64,000 bases of DNA from Pyxidicoccus caerfyrddinensis (GTDB lineage: Bacteria; Myxococcota; Myxococcia; Myxococcales; Myxococcaceae): the NCBI RefSeq assembly GCF_010894405.1, contig NZ_JAAIYA010000005.1, forward strand, positions 558,001 to 622,000, given 5' to 3'. The position numbers and the translations under genes are program-made. Positions 25,393 through 33,739 of the stretch are shown here, piece after piece; the stretch's first letter is position 1; every line of letters begins with the position of its first letter. A model generated the notes under the pieces. That model had not been told where the DNA came from, searched no databases, and was given only the letters and a program-made list of their open reading frames with translations.

Positions 25393-26256
25393 TCAACGCT
25401 CGAGCAGCGCCCCTCCCGGGCCGAACCCGAGCGTGAGGCACAACACGCGCTGGCTGTCTTCGAGCCGTGTGTCGTATCGCGCGGCCTCCGCGGCCAGCTC
25501 CGCGTCGTTGAGCACCAGCACCGTGCCGCCATCCTTCGGAGCCGTGAGCCCGGAGGCGTGGAGCAGGTCCGCCACCAGGGGCGTGTGTCCTTCCCAGCCG
25601 TAGGTACAGCCTCCGGGCACGAGCGCGGCATCGAGCGGACACGGGAGCGCGAGGCACAGCGCGTCCGGAGGCACTGCCTGCTCCACGAACGTGCGCAGGG
25701 CGTCTCCGATGAAGCGCACCGCCGCGGGCACGTGGTGGCCATCCTCCGGACGCGGCGTGCCGATGAGGAGGAACGGCAGCGCGGCGGAGTCTCGCTCGAA
25801 GACGCGCTGGCTGCTCGGGCTCGCGCACTTGATGCTGGTCTGTCCCACGTCGAGCGCCACGGGGCTCGTGGACCGCAGTGGCTCCAGCAGGCGCAGGCCC
25901 GCGTGCGCGGGGGCGAAGCGCGGGTCCTCCGCGACGTACACGGGGAAGGGGAGCGCCGCCGTGGTCTCCTCCACCAGCTCCGCGAAGCCTTCGAGACACG
26001 CCAGTCCGCCGCAGAGCCACACCGCGTCCGCGTCGTGCCGGGGCACCAGCTCCGCCAGCGCTCCGGCGAGCACGGGGAGCAGGTGGAAGGCAATCATCGA
26101 CTCGGGGACTCCCTCGCTCCGGTCTCGCTCCACCCTCGCGGCGCCGAGCAGCTCCCACAGCTCGCTCCCGAGTACCGGGAGGTTCCACACCTCCAGAGGC
26201 GTCACCCCCTCGGGCACATGTCGCCGGGCGTCCCAGCCTTGCGGGCTCCGGCTCAT
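25393..26256 (-). CDS. ROK/ASKHA kinase-like protein, apparently circularly permuted
   Basis: This 287-residue protein has sugar-kinase-like motifs in an unusual order. Residues 75-125 look like the C-terminal adenosine-motif region of ROK kinases (DAVWLCGGLACLEGFAELVE). The phosphate-1 loop ALDVGQTSIKCA comes only at 134-145. The sugar-binding-like NDAELAAEA is at 250-258, and a phosphate-2-like LTLGFGPGGALLE closes the protein. In normal ROK proteins phosphate-1 is N-terminal and the GG adenosine region follows phosphate-2. The start overlaps the glycosyltransferase stop by ATGA, so the N-terminus is well fixed. Whether it is an active kinase is unknown; the usual catalytic Asp/GGT residues are partly altered. 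Confidence 0.55.
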   Translation of the reverse strand: MSRSPQGWDARRHVPEGVTPLEVWNLPVLGSELWELLGAARVERDRSEGVPESMIAFHLLPVLAGALAELVPRHDADAVWLCGGLACLEGFAELVEETTAALPFPVYVAEDPRFAPAHAGLRLLEPLRSTSPVALDVGQTSIKCASPSSQRVFERDSAALPFLLIGTPRPEDGHHVPAAVRFIGDALRTFVEQAVPPDALCLALPCPLDAALVPGGCTYGWEGHTPLVADLLHASGLTAPKDGGTVLVLNDAELAAEAARYDTRLEDSQRVLCLTLGFGPGGALLER

Positions 26257-27446
26257 GCCGCGAGTCCGGCGATGCGCTCGGCGGCCTCCTTCGCTCCGTC
26301 GCACGCCTGGTAGGTGGCGGAGATGGCGGCCAGCTTCTGGCGCAGCGGCGTCCCGGGCTCCAGGAGCTGGCGGAGCGCGGCGCGGCACGTCTCCACCGTG
26401 AGCGTGCGCGGCTCCAGCGCGAGCCCCGCTCCCGACTTCGTGAGGAAGTGTGCCTGGATGGGCTGGTCGTTGCAGATGGGCAACAGCAGCATCGGCACCC
26501 CCTCGGTCATCGCCTCCATCACCGAGTTGGCCCCGCCATGCGAGACGAAGGCCGAGGCTCTCGGCAGGAGCTGGCGCTGCGGTACGTACGGCACGGCAAC
26601 GACGTCCCCGGGCAGCGCGCGGGAGAACTCCGTGTCGGCGAGCTCGCCCGCGCTGAGCACCAGCGTGACGCCGAGCGGGGCGGCGGCCTCGGCGATGGTG
26701 CGGAACAGCTCCGGCTGCCACGAAATCTGGCTGCCGAAGGACACGTACACCACGGGCTTCGCGCCCAGGCGCTCCCAGGGGAAGTCCACCTCGTCACCGC
26801 GCTCGGTGAGGGGATTCGAGGGGCCGACGAGGTGCGTGGCGGGCGGCACTCCAGCGTCGGGGCCCAGGAAGGCCTCGGTGGAGAAGATGACGTTGAGGCG
26901 CGGCGAGAGGCACTCGCAGTTGCGGAAGCGCGCGTCGAAGCCGTGCCGGGCGAACAGCGCCTGCCGCTCCGGGGCCAGTGCGCGCACGTTGCGCTTGAGG
27001 CCGTAGTCCATGGGCGGCTCCAGCAGCGAGAGCGCCGAGGACACGCCGGCCCACGGAATGCCCAGTCCTTGCGCGGCGAGCACGGCGGTGTACTGCATCC
27101 CGTCCAGCGCCATCACGTCCGGGCGGAAGTCGCGGACTGTCTGTCGCACGGGTGCCAGGAGCGCGGGCACCGCGTCGATGAGCAGGCCGCGAATCCACTT
27201 CCCCAGCGCCACCTCGTCGAGGACGAGCCGCGCCAGGGCCTCGCCACCCGTTTCAATTGCGGGGGCCGGGGCTTCGGGATGGGGCAGGTGGAGGACCTCT
27301 ACTCCTAGTTTCGCGAGCTGCGGGGCGGGCTCGGGGATGCACAGCCAGCCCACGGTGTGTCCCAGGCGGCGCAGCCACTGCGCCACGCCAATCATCGGGT
27401 TGAGGTGGCCCTTCTCGGGCGAGGTGGCAATCAGGATTCTGGACAT
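26253..27446 (-). CDS. UGT/MGT-type glycosyltransferase (GT1)
   Basis: This 397-residue two-domain glycosyltransferase resembles macrolide and UDP-glycosyltransferases: N-terminal ILIATSPEKGHLNPMIGVAQ with the acceptor-side GHLNP, a central VVYVSFGSQISW, and the donor-binding AFVSHGGANSVMEAM followed by GVPMLLLPICNDQPIQA. Such enzymes add a sugar to small hydrophobic acceptors. The ATG at 27446 lies 16 bases inside the end of the asparagine-synthase-like gene, and its stop overlaps the next gene by ATGA, so the three genes are translationally coupled. Acceptor unknown; the context suggests a product made by the ligase and the radical SAM enzyme. Confidence 0.88.
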   Translation of the reverse strand: MSRILIATSPEKGHLNPMIGVAQWLRRLGHTVGWLCIPEPAPQLAKLGVEVLHLPHPEAPAPAIETGGEALARLVLDEVALGKWIRGLLIDAVPALLAPVRQTVRDFRPDVMALDGMQYTAVLAAQGLGIPWAGVSSALSLLEPPMDYGLKRNVRALAPERQALFARHGFDARFRNCECLSPRLNVIFSTEAFLGPDAGVPPATHLVGPSNPLTERGDEVDFPWERLGAKPVVYVSFGSQISWQPELFRTIAEAAAPLGVTLVLSAGELADTEFSRALPGDVVAVPYVPQRQLLPRASAFVSHGGANSVMEAMTEGVPMLLLPICNDQPIQAHFLTKSGAGLALEPRTLTVETCRAALRQLLEPGTPLRQKLAAISATYQACDGAKEAAERIAGLAA

Positions 27447-28729
27447 GGGGTGCCGGAGGCGCAGTGCGCGTGGAGCATGGCGAGGGAGACGAGCCGCATC
27501 AACAGCCGGTCCAGTCCGCTGGCCTCGGGAGCGTCGGGTGACAGACGGGTGTAGCGGTCCAGCAGGCCGAGCACCGCGACGGGGTCGATGACCTCCAGCG
27601 GCTCCAGCCGCGAGGGCGAGAGCCACGCGCGGTACAGCTCCAGCCAGCGCTCGCGCACCGGGCTGGACAGGGCCGTGTGCGCGTAGCGCGGCGTCTTGCG
27701 CGCGAGGCGCACCTCGTCGGGGACGAGCCCGCGCACGGCCTGACGGAAGAGCCACTTGCCGACACCATCGCGGACGAGCACGGACTCGGGCAGTGCCAGC
27801 GCCTCCTTCATGAAGTCCAGGTCGAGATACGGCGTGAGCACGGTGAGGCCGTGGGTCCGTGCGCCTCTCAGCTCGGGCGGGAGCACCAGCTCTCGCAGGA
27901 CCCAGGCCGCGTAGCGGACCTCTTCAGGGCGCTTCACGTCCTCGGGAACCAGGCCCCACGGGGCACGGTCCGTGTCGTGCTTCGGTCCCAGGTCGTCCAC
28001 GGCGGCAGGCCGAAGCACCTCGCGGGCGAGGTGCCGGTCCTCGTCCACTCGCGCCCGGGCTCCAGCGAGCGCTTCAGGATTGCCCAGCAGCACCTCGTCC
28101 GCGCCCGCGCCGCTCAGCATCACCGAGGCTCCGCGTCCGCGGGCCTCCGCGTAGAAGGCGAAGCTCGCCACGGCGCGGGCGTTGATGAGGGGCGTTTCAT
28201 TGCTCAGGACGGCGGGCTCGAACAGGTCCGGCAGCACGGCGTCGGGGATGGGCGCATCCACCAGCTCCACGCCCGCCATCCGTGCCACCGTCTTCGCGTG
28301 GTTGCGTTCCACCGCATCGGCGAAGTGGACGTCCATGGTCCAGGCGCGCACCTGCCCGGGCGCCTCGCGAGCGGCCAGCATGCACAGGGCCGCGCTGTCC
28401 ACGCCTCCGCTCAGGCTGACGTCGCGCGCGCCTTCCGCGATGCGGCGGCTCACGGTGCCGGAAAGGGCGGAGAGGAGGCGCTCGGCGAGCCGGTCTTCCT
28501 CATCGACGGGCGCCGTCCCACGCCGCACCCGAGGCAGCATCACCGGCATCCGGTCCACGTCCCGGAACAGGCTCTCCTCCGGAGGCAGCACGTGCCACAG
28601 GAACGCGGCCACGGACCACGGGTCCAATCCCTCCGGCGCGAGGCGCCACACGGACTCCGCCGTGGGCGCATCTTCCCGAGGCAGGTAGCGGGGCAGGGTG
28701 GCGAGCGGGCCGCCGGGGGCGTGGGGCAC
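27431..28729 (-). CDS. Asparagine-synthase-like ATP-dependent ligase lacking the glutaminase domain
   Basis: This protein of about 432 residues has the AsnB synthetase domain: the PP-loop SGGVDSA (about 107-113), VMLSGAGADEVLLG, and the conserved TPYLDLDFM and ARKTPRYAH segments. The N-terminal class-II glutamine amidotransferase domain with its catalytic Cys is replaced by about 100 unrelated residues. Such shortened forms adenylate a carboxyl group and make an amide or lactam ring, as in beta-lactam synthetases and lasso-peptide cyclases. A general Asn biosynthesis role is unlikely. The start (GTG 28729) is the first reasonable one and lacks a good ribosome-binding site. It diverges from a radical SAM gene. 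Confidence 0.75.
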   Translation of the reverse strand: MPHAPGGPLATLPRYLPREDAPTAESVWRLAPEGLDPWSVAAFLWHVLPPEESLFRDVDRMPVMLPRVRRGTAPVDEEDRLAERLLSALSGTVSRRIAEGARDVSLSGGVDSAALCMLAAREAPGQVRAWTMDVHFADAVERNHAKTVARMAGVELVDAPIPDAVLPDLFEPAVLSNETPLINARAVASFAFYAEARGRGASVMLSGAGADEVLLGNPEALAGARARVDEDRHLAREVLRPAAVDDLGPKHDTDRAPWGLVPEDVKRPEEVRYAAWVLRELVLPPELRGARTHGLTVLTPYLDLDFMKEALALPESVLVRDGVGKWLFRQAVRGLVPDEVRLARKTPRYAHTALSSPVRERWLELYRAWLSPSRLEPLEVIDPVAVLGLLDRYTRLSPDAPEASGLDRLLMRLVSLAMLHAHCASGTPCPES

Positions 28730-28770
28730 GCGGTGACTGTGACAAGCGCGGGGGGCCCGGGCAACCCCGC

Positions 28771-28776
28771 TATAGT
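28771..28776 (+). promoter_or_regulatory. -10 box right before the radical SAM gene (possibly leaderless)
   Basis: TATAGT lies 8 bases before the GTG start at 28784 in the 54-base divergent gap. A start of transcription 7-8 bases downstream would fall at the GTG itself, giving a leaderless mRNA. No Shine-Dalgarno is seen, which fits. No good -35 was found. Confidence 0.4.
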
Positions 28777-28783
28777 CGCGGGC

Positions 28784-29572
28784 GTGCGCTACGAGCTCCA
28801 CGACGACCGCATCCTCACCTGGTCCCTGGAGTCGCATGTCACCACGCACTGCAACCTGCGCTGCGTGCAGTGCTGCCCGCTCTCGCCGCACCTGCCCACG
28901 TGGGCCGTGGCTCCGGCCGCGCTCGGTGAGGACCTGCGCCGGCTGGCCCGCGTCCTCCACCCCAACATCTTCAAGCTCACCGGCGGCGAGCCCTTCCTCC
29001 ACCCCGACCTTCCCGCGGTGCTCGACGCCGTGCGCGCCTCCGGCATCTGCGAGCAGGTGTCCATCACCACCAACGGCTTCCTCGCCCAGAGCGCGCCCGA
29101 TGCCGTCTACGAGCGGCTGGACCGGATGACGCTGTCCGTCTACTCCTCCGCGCCGCTCCCGGAGCGCTCCATCGCCCGCATCACCGAGCGCTGCGAGCAG
29201 CACGGCGTCCACCTCTCGGTGAAGAACATCGACGCCTTCCAGCAGCTCACGCCCGATGCGCCGCACACCTCGGACACCGCCGTGCGCGCCGTGCACGAGC
29301 GCTGCTGGCTCAAGGTCCGCTGCCACCTCGTGCACGCGGGCCGCTTCTACGCGTGCACGCGTCCTCCGCACGTGGCCACGGTGCTCGGCGCGCGGTACCC
29401 GGAGATGCCCTCGCTGGCCGAGGTGGACGGCGTGCCGCTCGATGCGCCGGACCTGCTGGAGCGGATGCTCGGCTACCTCGAACGCGACACGCCGCTGGAG
29501 ACCTGCCGCTACTGCCTGGGGGCCAGCGGTGAGTGGCGACCTCACGCGCAGTTGCCGCGCGCCCGCGTCTGA
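28784..29572 (+). CDS. Radical SAM enzyme with degenerate SPASM-like tail
   Basis: This 262-residue protein has the radical SAM cluster motif CNLRCVQC (residues 23-30) and the GGEPF motif in FKLTGGEPFLHPDLP. It also has ITTNGF, typical of the SAM-binding strand. The C-terminal part carries more cysteines (RCWLKVRCHLVHAGRFYAC, then CRYCLG), a reduced SPASM-like arrangement that may hold an auxiliary Fe-S cluster. Start GTG 28784 has no ribosome-binding site but a -10 box directly upstream. It diverges from the AsnB-like gene by 54 bases, suggesting co-regulation in one pathway. Likely substrate: a peptide or small amine; unknown. Confidence 0.82.
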   Translation: MRYELHDDRILTWSLESHVTTHCNLRCVQCCPLSPHLPTWAVAPAALGEDLRRLARVLHPNIFKLTGGEPFLHPDLPAVLDAVRASGICEQVSITTNGFLAQSAPDAVYERLDRMTLSVYSSAPLPERSIARITERCEQHGVHLSVKNIDAFQQLTPDAPHTSDTAVRAVHERCWLKVRCHLVHAGRFYACTRPPHVATVLGARYPEMPSLAEVDGVPLDAPDLLERMLGYLERDTPLETCRYCLGASGEWRPHAQLPRARV

Positions 29573-29575
29573 GCT

Positions 29576-31732
29576 TCAGCGCGCGGTCGCCTCGCTCGTG
29601 GAAGTCCCTCCGGCGTCCACCGGCAGCTCCACGGTGAAGGTCGAGCCCCTGCCGTGCTCGCTCTCCACCCGCACCCTGCCGCCCAGCGCCTCCACCAGCG
29701 TGCGGGTGATGTAGAGCCCCAGCCCCAGTCCGCCGTAGTGACGCTCGGACACGGCGCGCTCGAAGCGGCCGAAGATGCGCGGCAGGTACTCCGGCGCGAT
29801 GCCGATGCCCTCGTCGCGCACCGTCAGCTTCGCCCCGCTTCCGTTCGGCTCCACGCGCACGTGGATGGGCCTGCCGCTGCCGTACTTCACCGCGTTGTCC
29901 ACCAGGTTGGTGACGACCTGCTCCAGCCGGAGGCGGTCCCACCGGCCGGTGAGGCGCGCGTCGACGTCCTCGAAGTGGAGCGTGGAGCCGACGCGGGTCG
30001 CCGACGTCTCGTGACGGGCCAGCACCTCGCGCACGAGCGGGACCAGGTCCACGTCCTCCAGCTCCAGCGTGAGCCGGCCCGCGGTGATGCGCGACACGTC
30101 CAGTAGGTCGCCCACCAGCTCCGACAGCTTCTTCACCTGCCGCGCGCCGACCTCCACGTAGCTCTCCACCACGCGCCGGGGCACGGCCTCCGGGTGGCGG
30201 GCCAACTCCCTCGCGAGGCCTTGCAGCTTCAGGCTCAGCGGGGTGAGCGGCGTCTTCAATTCGTGGCTGGCGATGGACAGGAACTCGTCGCGCAGGCGCA
30301 CGGCCTCCTGGGCCTCGCGGTAGAGGCGCGCGTTCTCCATGGAGAGCGCGGCCCGGTGCGCCAGCTCCCTGCCGAAGGACAGGTCCGCTCCCGTGTAGCG
30401 CCGGCCGGAGTGCGCGGTGAAGAAGGTGAGCACGCCCAGCGTCCGCCCCCGCGCCACCAGCGGCACGGAGATGAGCGAGACGAGGCCGGTGGCCACCATC
30501 ACCCGGGCATGCTCCTCGTTGTGCGCGCTCTCGCGGAGGCGCTCGGGCGTCATGCCATCGACGAGGATGGCCTCTCCCCGCAGGATGGCCTCCGTGGGGG
30601 GATGGTGGCGGTTGCCCTCGGGGAGGAGCTGGAAGCGCTGGACGTCGCGTGCCAGGTCCGCGTCCTCCGGGCGGGCGTGGGCCACCTCCACCCGGCGGAA
30701 CGTCCCATCCGGTTGCGCCAGGTCGACGAAGCACCAGTCCGCCAGCGTGGGCACCACCAGCTTCGCCATGTTGCGCAGGGTGGCTTCGTAGTCCAGCGAC
30801 GCGGACAGCTCCGCGCTGGTCTCGGCGAGCACCCGCGCCCGGGCCTCGGCGTGCCTCAGCTCGGTGGCCAGCGACTCCGCCTGCTGACGGGCCTTCACCA
30901 GGTCCGTCACGTCGAAGCCGAACCCGGCGAGGCCGTCAATCCGGCCCTGCGTGTCCCGCGTGGGCTGGTACACGAGGTTGAGGAAGACGTCCCGCGCCGG
31001 GGCGTCCGGCGGTGAGAAGCGCACGGGCAAGGCGTTGACGCTGATGGGCTCGCCGGTGGTGTAGACGCGGTCCAGCATGGCGATGAGGCCCTGGGGCTCC
31101 GCCTCCGGCACCACCTCCAGGGCCGGCCTTCCCATCTCGAGCCGGCGGCCCAGCAGCGCGTCGTTCAGGGCGTTGGAGAAGGTGTAGACGTGGCGGGGCC
31201 CCTGGGTGAAGACGATGTGCACGGGGGCATGCATGAAGAGGGTGTTGAGCCGGGCCCGCTCGCGCTCCGCCTCGTGCCGGGCCGCGCGTTCGCGCTCCAG
31301 CAACTCAAGGCGCGCCGCGTGCGCCGCGCGGTGCATCACGTTCAGCTTCGTCATCAACACCGAGACGAGCGCGTAGAGGCCCAGCGCGAGGACGTTCTCC
31401 CGCGGGAGGTCGAAGGAGCGCAACGGCGGCAGGAAGTAGTAGTTCGTCGCGGCGAGGGACAGCACCACGGTGAGCAGTCCCGGTCCCATGCCTCCGTACC
31501 AGCCGGAGAACATGATGGCGGCGAAGAAGAGCACGAAGGGACTGGTGGCCATGTAGGGCCACAGCAGCAGCTGCACGAAGAGCGTGATCAGGAACGAGAG
31601 CAGGGCCACGCCATAGCGGCCGGCATGGGTGGCGAGCGGGGAGCCCCGTTCGCCTGGGGGAGTCGGGCGCCCATCCACGAGCGGCTCGGCGTTCCGAGGC
31701 GACATGGCCGCTCGATGGGGCTGTTCGTGCAT
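29576..31732 (-). CDS. Membrane sensor histidine kinase (DUF4118-PAS-GAF-HisKA-HATPase)
   Basis: This is a 718-residue kinase. An N-terminal membrane domain of the KdpD/DUF4118 type has four close helices around PYMATSPFVLFFAAIMFSGW. A PAS region follows (TLFMHAPVHIVFTQGPRHVY to DLVKARQQAES), then a GAF domain (MAKLVVPTLADWCFVDL). The HisKA H-box is SIASHELKTPLTPL, and the HATPase has NLVDNAVKYG (N box) and GLGLGLYIT (G2). No receiver domain is attached, so it needs a separate response regulator, which is not adjacent. It converges on the radical SAM gene with 3 bases between stops. Confidence 0.9.
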   Translation of the reverse strand: MHEQPHRAAMSPRNAEPLVDGRPTPPGERGSPLATHAGRYGVALLSFLITLFVQLLLWPYMATSPFVLFFAAIMFSGWYGGMGPGLLTVVLSLAATNYYFLPPLRSFDLPRENVLALGLYALVSVLMTKLNVMHRAAHAARLELLERERAARHEAERERARLNTLFMHAPVHIVFTQGPRHVYTFSNALNDALLGRRLEMGRPALEVVPEAEPQGLIAMLDRVYTTGEPISVNALPVRFSPPDAPARDVFLNLVYQPTRDTQGRIDGLAGFGFDVTDLVKARQQAESLATELRHAEARARVLAETSAELSASLDYEATLRNMAKLVVPTLADWCFVDLAQPDGTFRRVEVAHARPEDADLARDVQRFQLLPEGNRHHPPTEAILRGEAILVDGMTPERLRESAHNEEHARVMVATGLVSLISVPLVARGRTLGVLTFFTAHSGRRYTGADLSFGRELAHRAALSMENARLYREAQEAVRLRDEFLSIASHELKTPLTPLSLKLQGLARELARHPEAVPRRVVESYVEVGARQVKKLSELVGDLLDVSRITAGRLTLELEDVDLVPLVREVLARHETSATRVGSTLHFEDVDARLTGRWDRLRLEQVVTNLVDNAVKYGSGRPIHVRVEPNGSGAKLTVRDEGIGIAPEYLPRIFGRFERAVSERHYGGLGLGLYITRTLVEALGGRVRVESEHGRGSTFTVELPVDAGGTSTSEATAR

Positions 31733-31859
31733 GGAGATGTTTGGACCCGGGACGGTGGCCGGGTGTTCCCGGTGACCGATGCTCCTCGCCTAACACGCTC
31801 GGTGCTCGTGCGAACGATTCTTCCCGGAAGCGGTGTTGAGTGTCGTGCGGAGAGAGGGC

Positions 31860-33179
31860 TCAGCCAGAGCGAGGGCTCGCACGGAATGGCTGGGGCTTGG
31901 TGCCCGTGGCGAGCGTCGCGGGCTCCACGTGCGACACACGCAGTTGGGGGTCCAGCCATCCCAGGTTGCGGAGCGCCGCGGTGAGCCGCTCGCACAGCGG
32001 GCCCACGTCCGCTTCCGCCGCGCCTGCCAGCTCCAGCGTGAAGCGCGAGCGCTCCACCTGGGACAGACGGAAGGCGCGCAGCGCATGGTGTTTGAAGACC
32101 CAGGCCAGCGCCCACGCATCCACCGAGCGCCCGGTCGGCGTGAGGAAGTGACATGCGCCGCGTCCGCCGAAGTCCGCCAGCGTCCAGCCGTGGAAGCCAC
32201 ACGCGCAGGCGTCCCGCCGCACCGTGCCCGCGTCTCCCGGGAGGTAGCGCAGCAGGGGCAGCACGCTGGGGCGCAGCCGCGTCACCACCACCTCGTGCAG
32301 CCCCGGCTCCAGCCACACGTCCGGGGCGAAGACGTGGAAGCGGCCGGGAGCGTCCTCGCGCAGACACTCCCAGGCGAGCGGGCCCGTCTCCGTCGTCGCG
32401 TAATAGTTGAGGACGGGCGCGGGCACCTTGCGCGCCAGCGTGGCGCGCAGCCCGGCGGGCAGGTGCTGCGCGGAGGTGAGAATCAGCCGGGGCGTGGGCA
32501 CGTCGCCCTGCTCCGCGAGCCAGCGCAGCCCCTCCGGGTCCGAGAAGAGCACCGCGGGGCGAACGCGGCACAGGCGCTCGCGCGCGTCGTCGCGCAGGGC
32601 GGACACGCGGTGCAGCGCGCCGTCATGGAAGATGGGCAACCGCACCGAGTACTCCAGCCCGCCCGGCAGCGCGTCCAGCAGCACCACGCGGGGACGTGGC
32701 GGCAGCACCGCGCCCGCGCGCGCCACGAGGAAGCGGAGCACGGCCCACATGTGCAGGCAGTCGAGCCTGTCGCGCACCACGCGCACCGGCGCGCCCGTGG
32801 ATCCGGAGCTCTTCACCACCACGCACTCGTCATGCTCGGCCGGCAGCGTGGGCACCGCGTCCCAGTGCCGCGCCAGCGTCTCCCGCTCCAACGTGGGGAA
32901 GGCGCTCAGGTCCTCCAGCCGCTGGAGGTCCCCCGGGTGGAGCCCTGCTTCTTGCAGCCGCCGGACGTAATACGGAGACGCGAGCAGCGCGCCGCGCAGG
33001 TTCTCCAACCACGTTTCCATCCGCGCGCGGGCCTCCGGCTCATCCGCGACGGAGGCGAGGCGCGCGAGGCCCCTGGCGATGGCGTCGGCCCACGAGATAT
33101 GGGGCCGCTGGGTGGAGGTGTCCCGCCGGATGTGGGCGCGCGGGGCGACGCGCAGGTCCGAGGGGAAGGACAGCGTCAC
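31860..33179 (-). CDS. PaaK-like adenylate-forming enzyme
   Basis: This 439-residue protein belongs to the phenylacetate-CoA-ligase (PaaK/CapK) branch of adenylate-forming enzymes. VVVKSSGSTGAPVRVV is the P-loop-like nucleotide motif, NYYATTETGPLAWEC the A5-like motif, and LLRYLPGDAGTVRRDACACG the later conserved GD segment with cysteines. It would activate a carboxylic acid as an AMP ester, possibly onto CoA. The GTG start at 33179 overlaps the upstream stop by 4 bases (GTGA), so it is the last of five coupled genes. Why it sits with an AAA+/VWA system is unclear. Substrate unknown. Confidence 0.78.
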   Translation of the reverse strand: MTLSFPSDLRVAPRAHIRRDTSTQRPHISWADAIARGLARLASVADEPEARARMETWLENLRGALLASPYYVRRLQEAGLHPGDLQRLEDLSAFPTLERETLARHWDAVPTLPAEHDECVVVKSSGSTGAPVRVVRDRLDCLHMWAVLRFLVARAGAVLPPRPRVVLLDALPGGLEYSVRLPIFHDGALHRVSALRDDARERLCRVRPAVLFSDPEGLRWLAEQGDVPTPRLILTSAQHLPAGLRATLARKVPAPVLNYYATTETGPLAWECLREDAPGRFHVFAPDVWLEPGLHEVVVTRLRPSVLPLLRYLPGDAGTVRRDACACGFHGWTLADFGGRGACHFLTPTGRSVDAWALAWVFKHHALRAFRLSQVERSRFTLELAGAAEADVGPLCERLTAALRNLGWLDPQLRVSHVEPATLATGTKPQPFRASPRSG

Positions 33180-33739
33180 TCGCGCCAGCCTCGCGCGTCG
33201 GCCTCGCGTTGCTGCGCCTCGCGGAGCAGCTGCTCGCGGCGCTCCGCCTCCTGCTTGCGCGCCTCCTCCGCGCGCTTCAGCTCTTGCTGGGCCTTGCGGT
33301 AGTCGAGCTGGTCCAGGCGCTTCGCGGACTCCTTCGCGGACTCGTTCAGCACCAGCCCGCCCAGCGCGCGCACCCACTTGCGCAGGAACTCCTCCTGCCG
33401 GAAGGCGTTGGAGCGCACCATCTCCGCCGTCAGCGGGGCGATGTCCTCGAAGAAGTGCCGGAGGACGGCCGTGGCCTCCGTGCCCTTCTTCAGCGCCTTC
33501 GCCGAGTCGTCTCTCAGCGCAGAGCCGGCCAGCAGGTGCGCGAGCATGACCACCTGCTCCTTCCAGAGCGGGTGGTGGGCGTACTGCTCCAAGGCGAGCC
33601 AGTCCTGCCGCGACGGCGGACGCACGTTCGCCAGCCGGAAGGTGTCGCAGATGATGGCCACCGCCAGCTCATGTGGATACGGCGAGACGATGGGCGCCGC
33701 CGCGAGCTGCTGCCGAAGGGTCGGGATGTCGAAGAGCAT
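33176..33739 (-). CDS. Helical/coiled-coil protein of unknown function (MoxR-VWA operon)
   Basis: This 187-residue protein starts MLFDIPTLRQQLAAAPIVSP at the ATG overlapping the upstream stop by one base (TGATG). The N-terminal 120 residues are helical with no recognised domain. Residues about 140-187 form a highly charged coiled coil rich in Glu, Arg and Lys. There is no signal or membrane segment. It shares strict translational coupling with the metallopeptidase-VWA gene before it, suggesting fixed stoichiometry in one complex. Not recognised as a known family. Confidence 0.75.
   Translation of the reverse strand: MLFDIPTLRQQLAAAPIVSPYPHELAVAIICDTFRLANVRPPSRQDWLALEQYAHHPLWKEQVVMLAHLLAGSALRDDSAKALKKGTEATAVLRHFFEDIAPLTAEMVRSNAFRQEEFLRKWVRALGGLVLNESAKESAKRLDQLDYRKAQQELKRAEEARKQEAERREQLLREAQQREADARGWRE

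Noticed and set aside
25393-29572. Lasso-peptide cluster (AsnB-like cyclase)
   Set aside because: No transglutaminase-like B protein, no precursor peptide and no ABC transporter were found; the AsnB-like protein alone does not define a lasso-peptide pathway.
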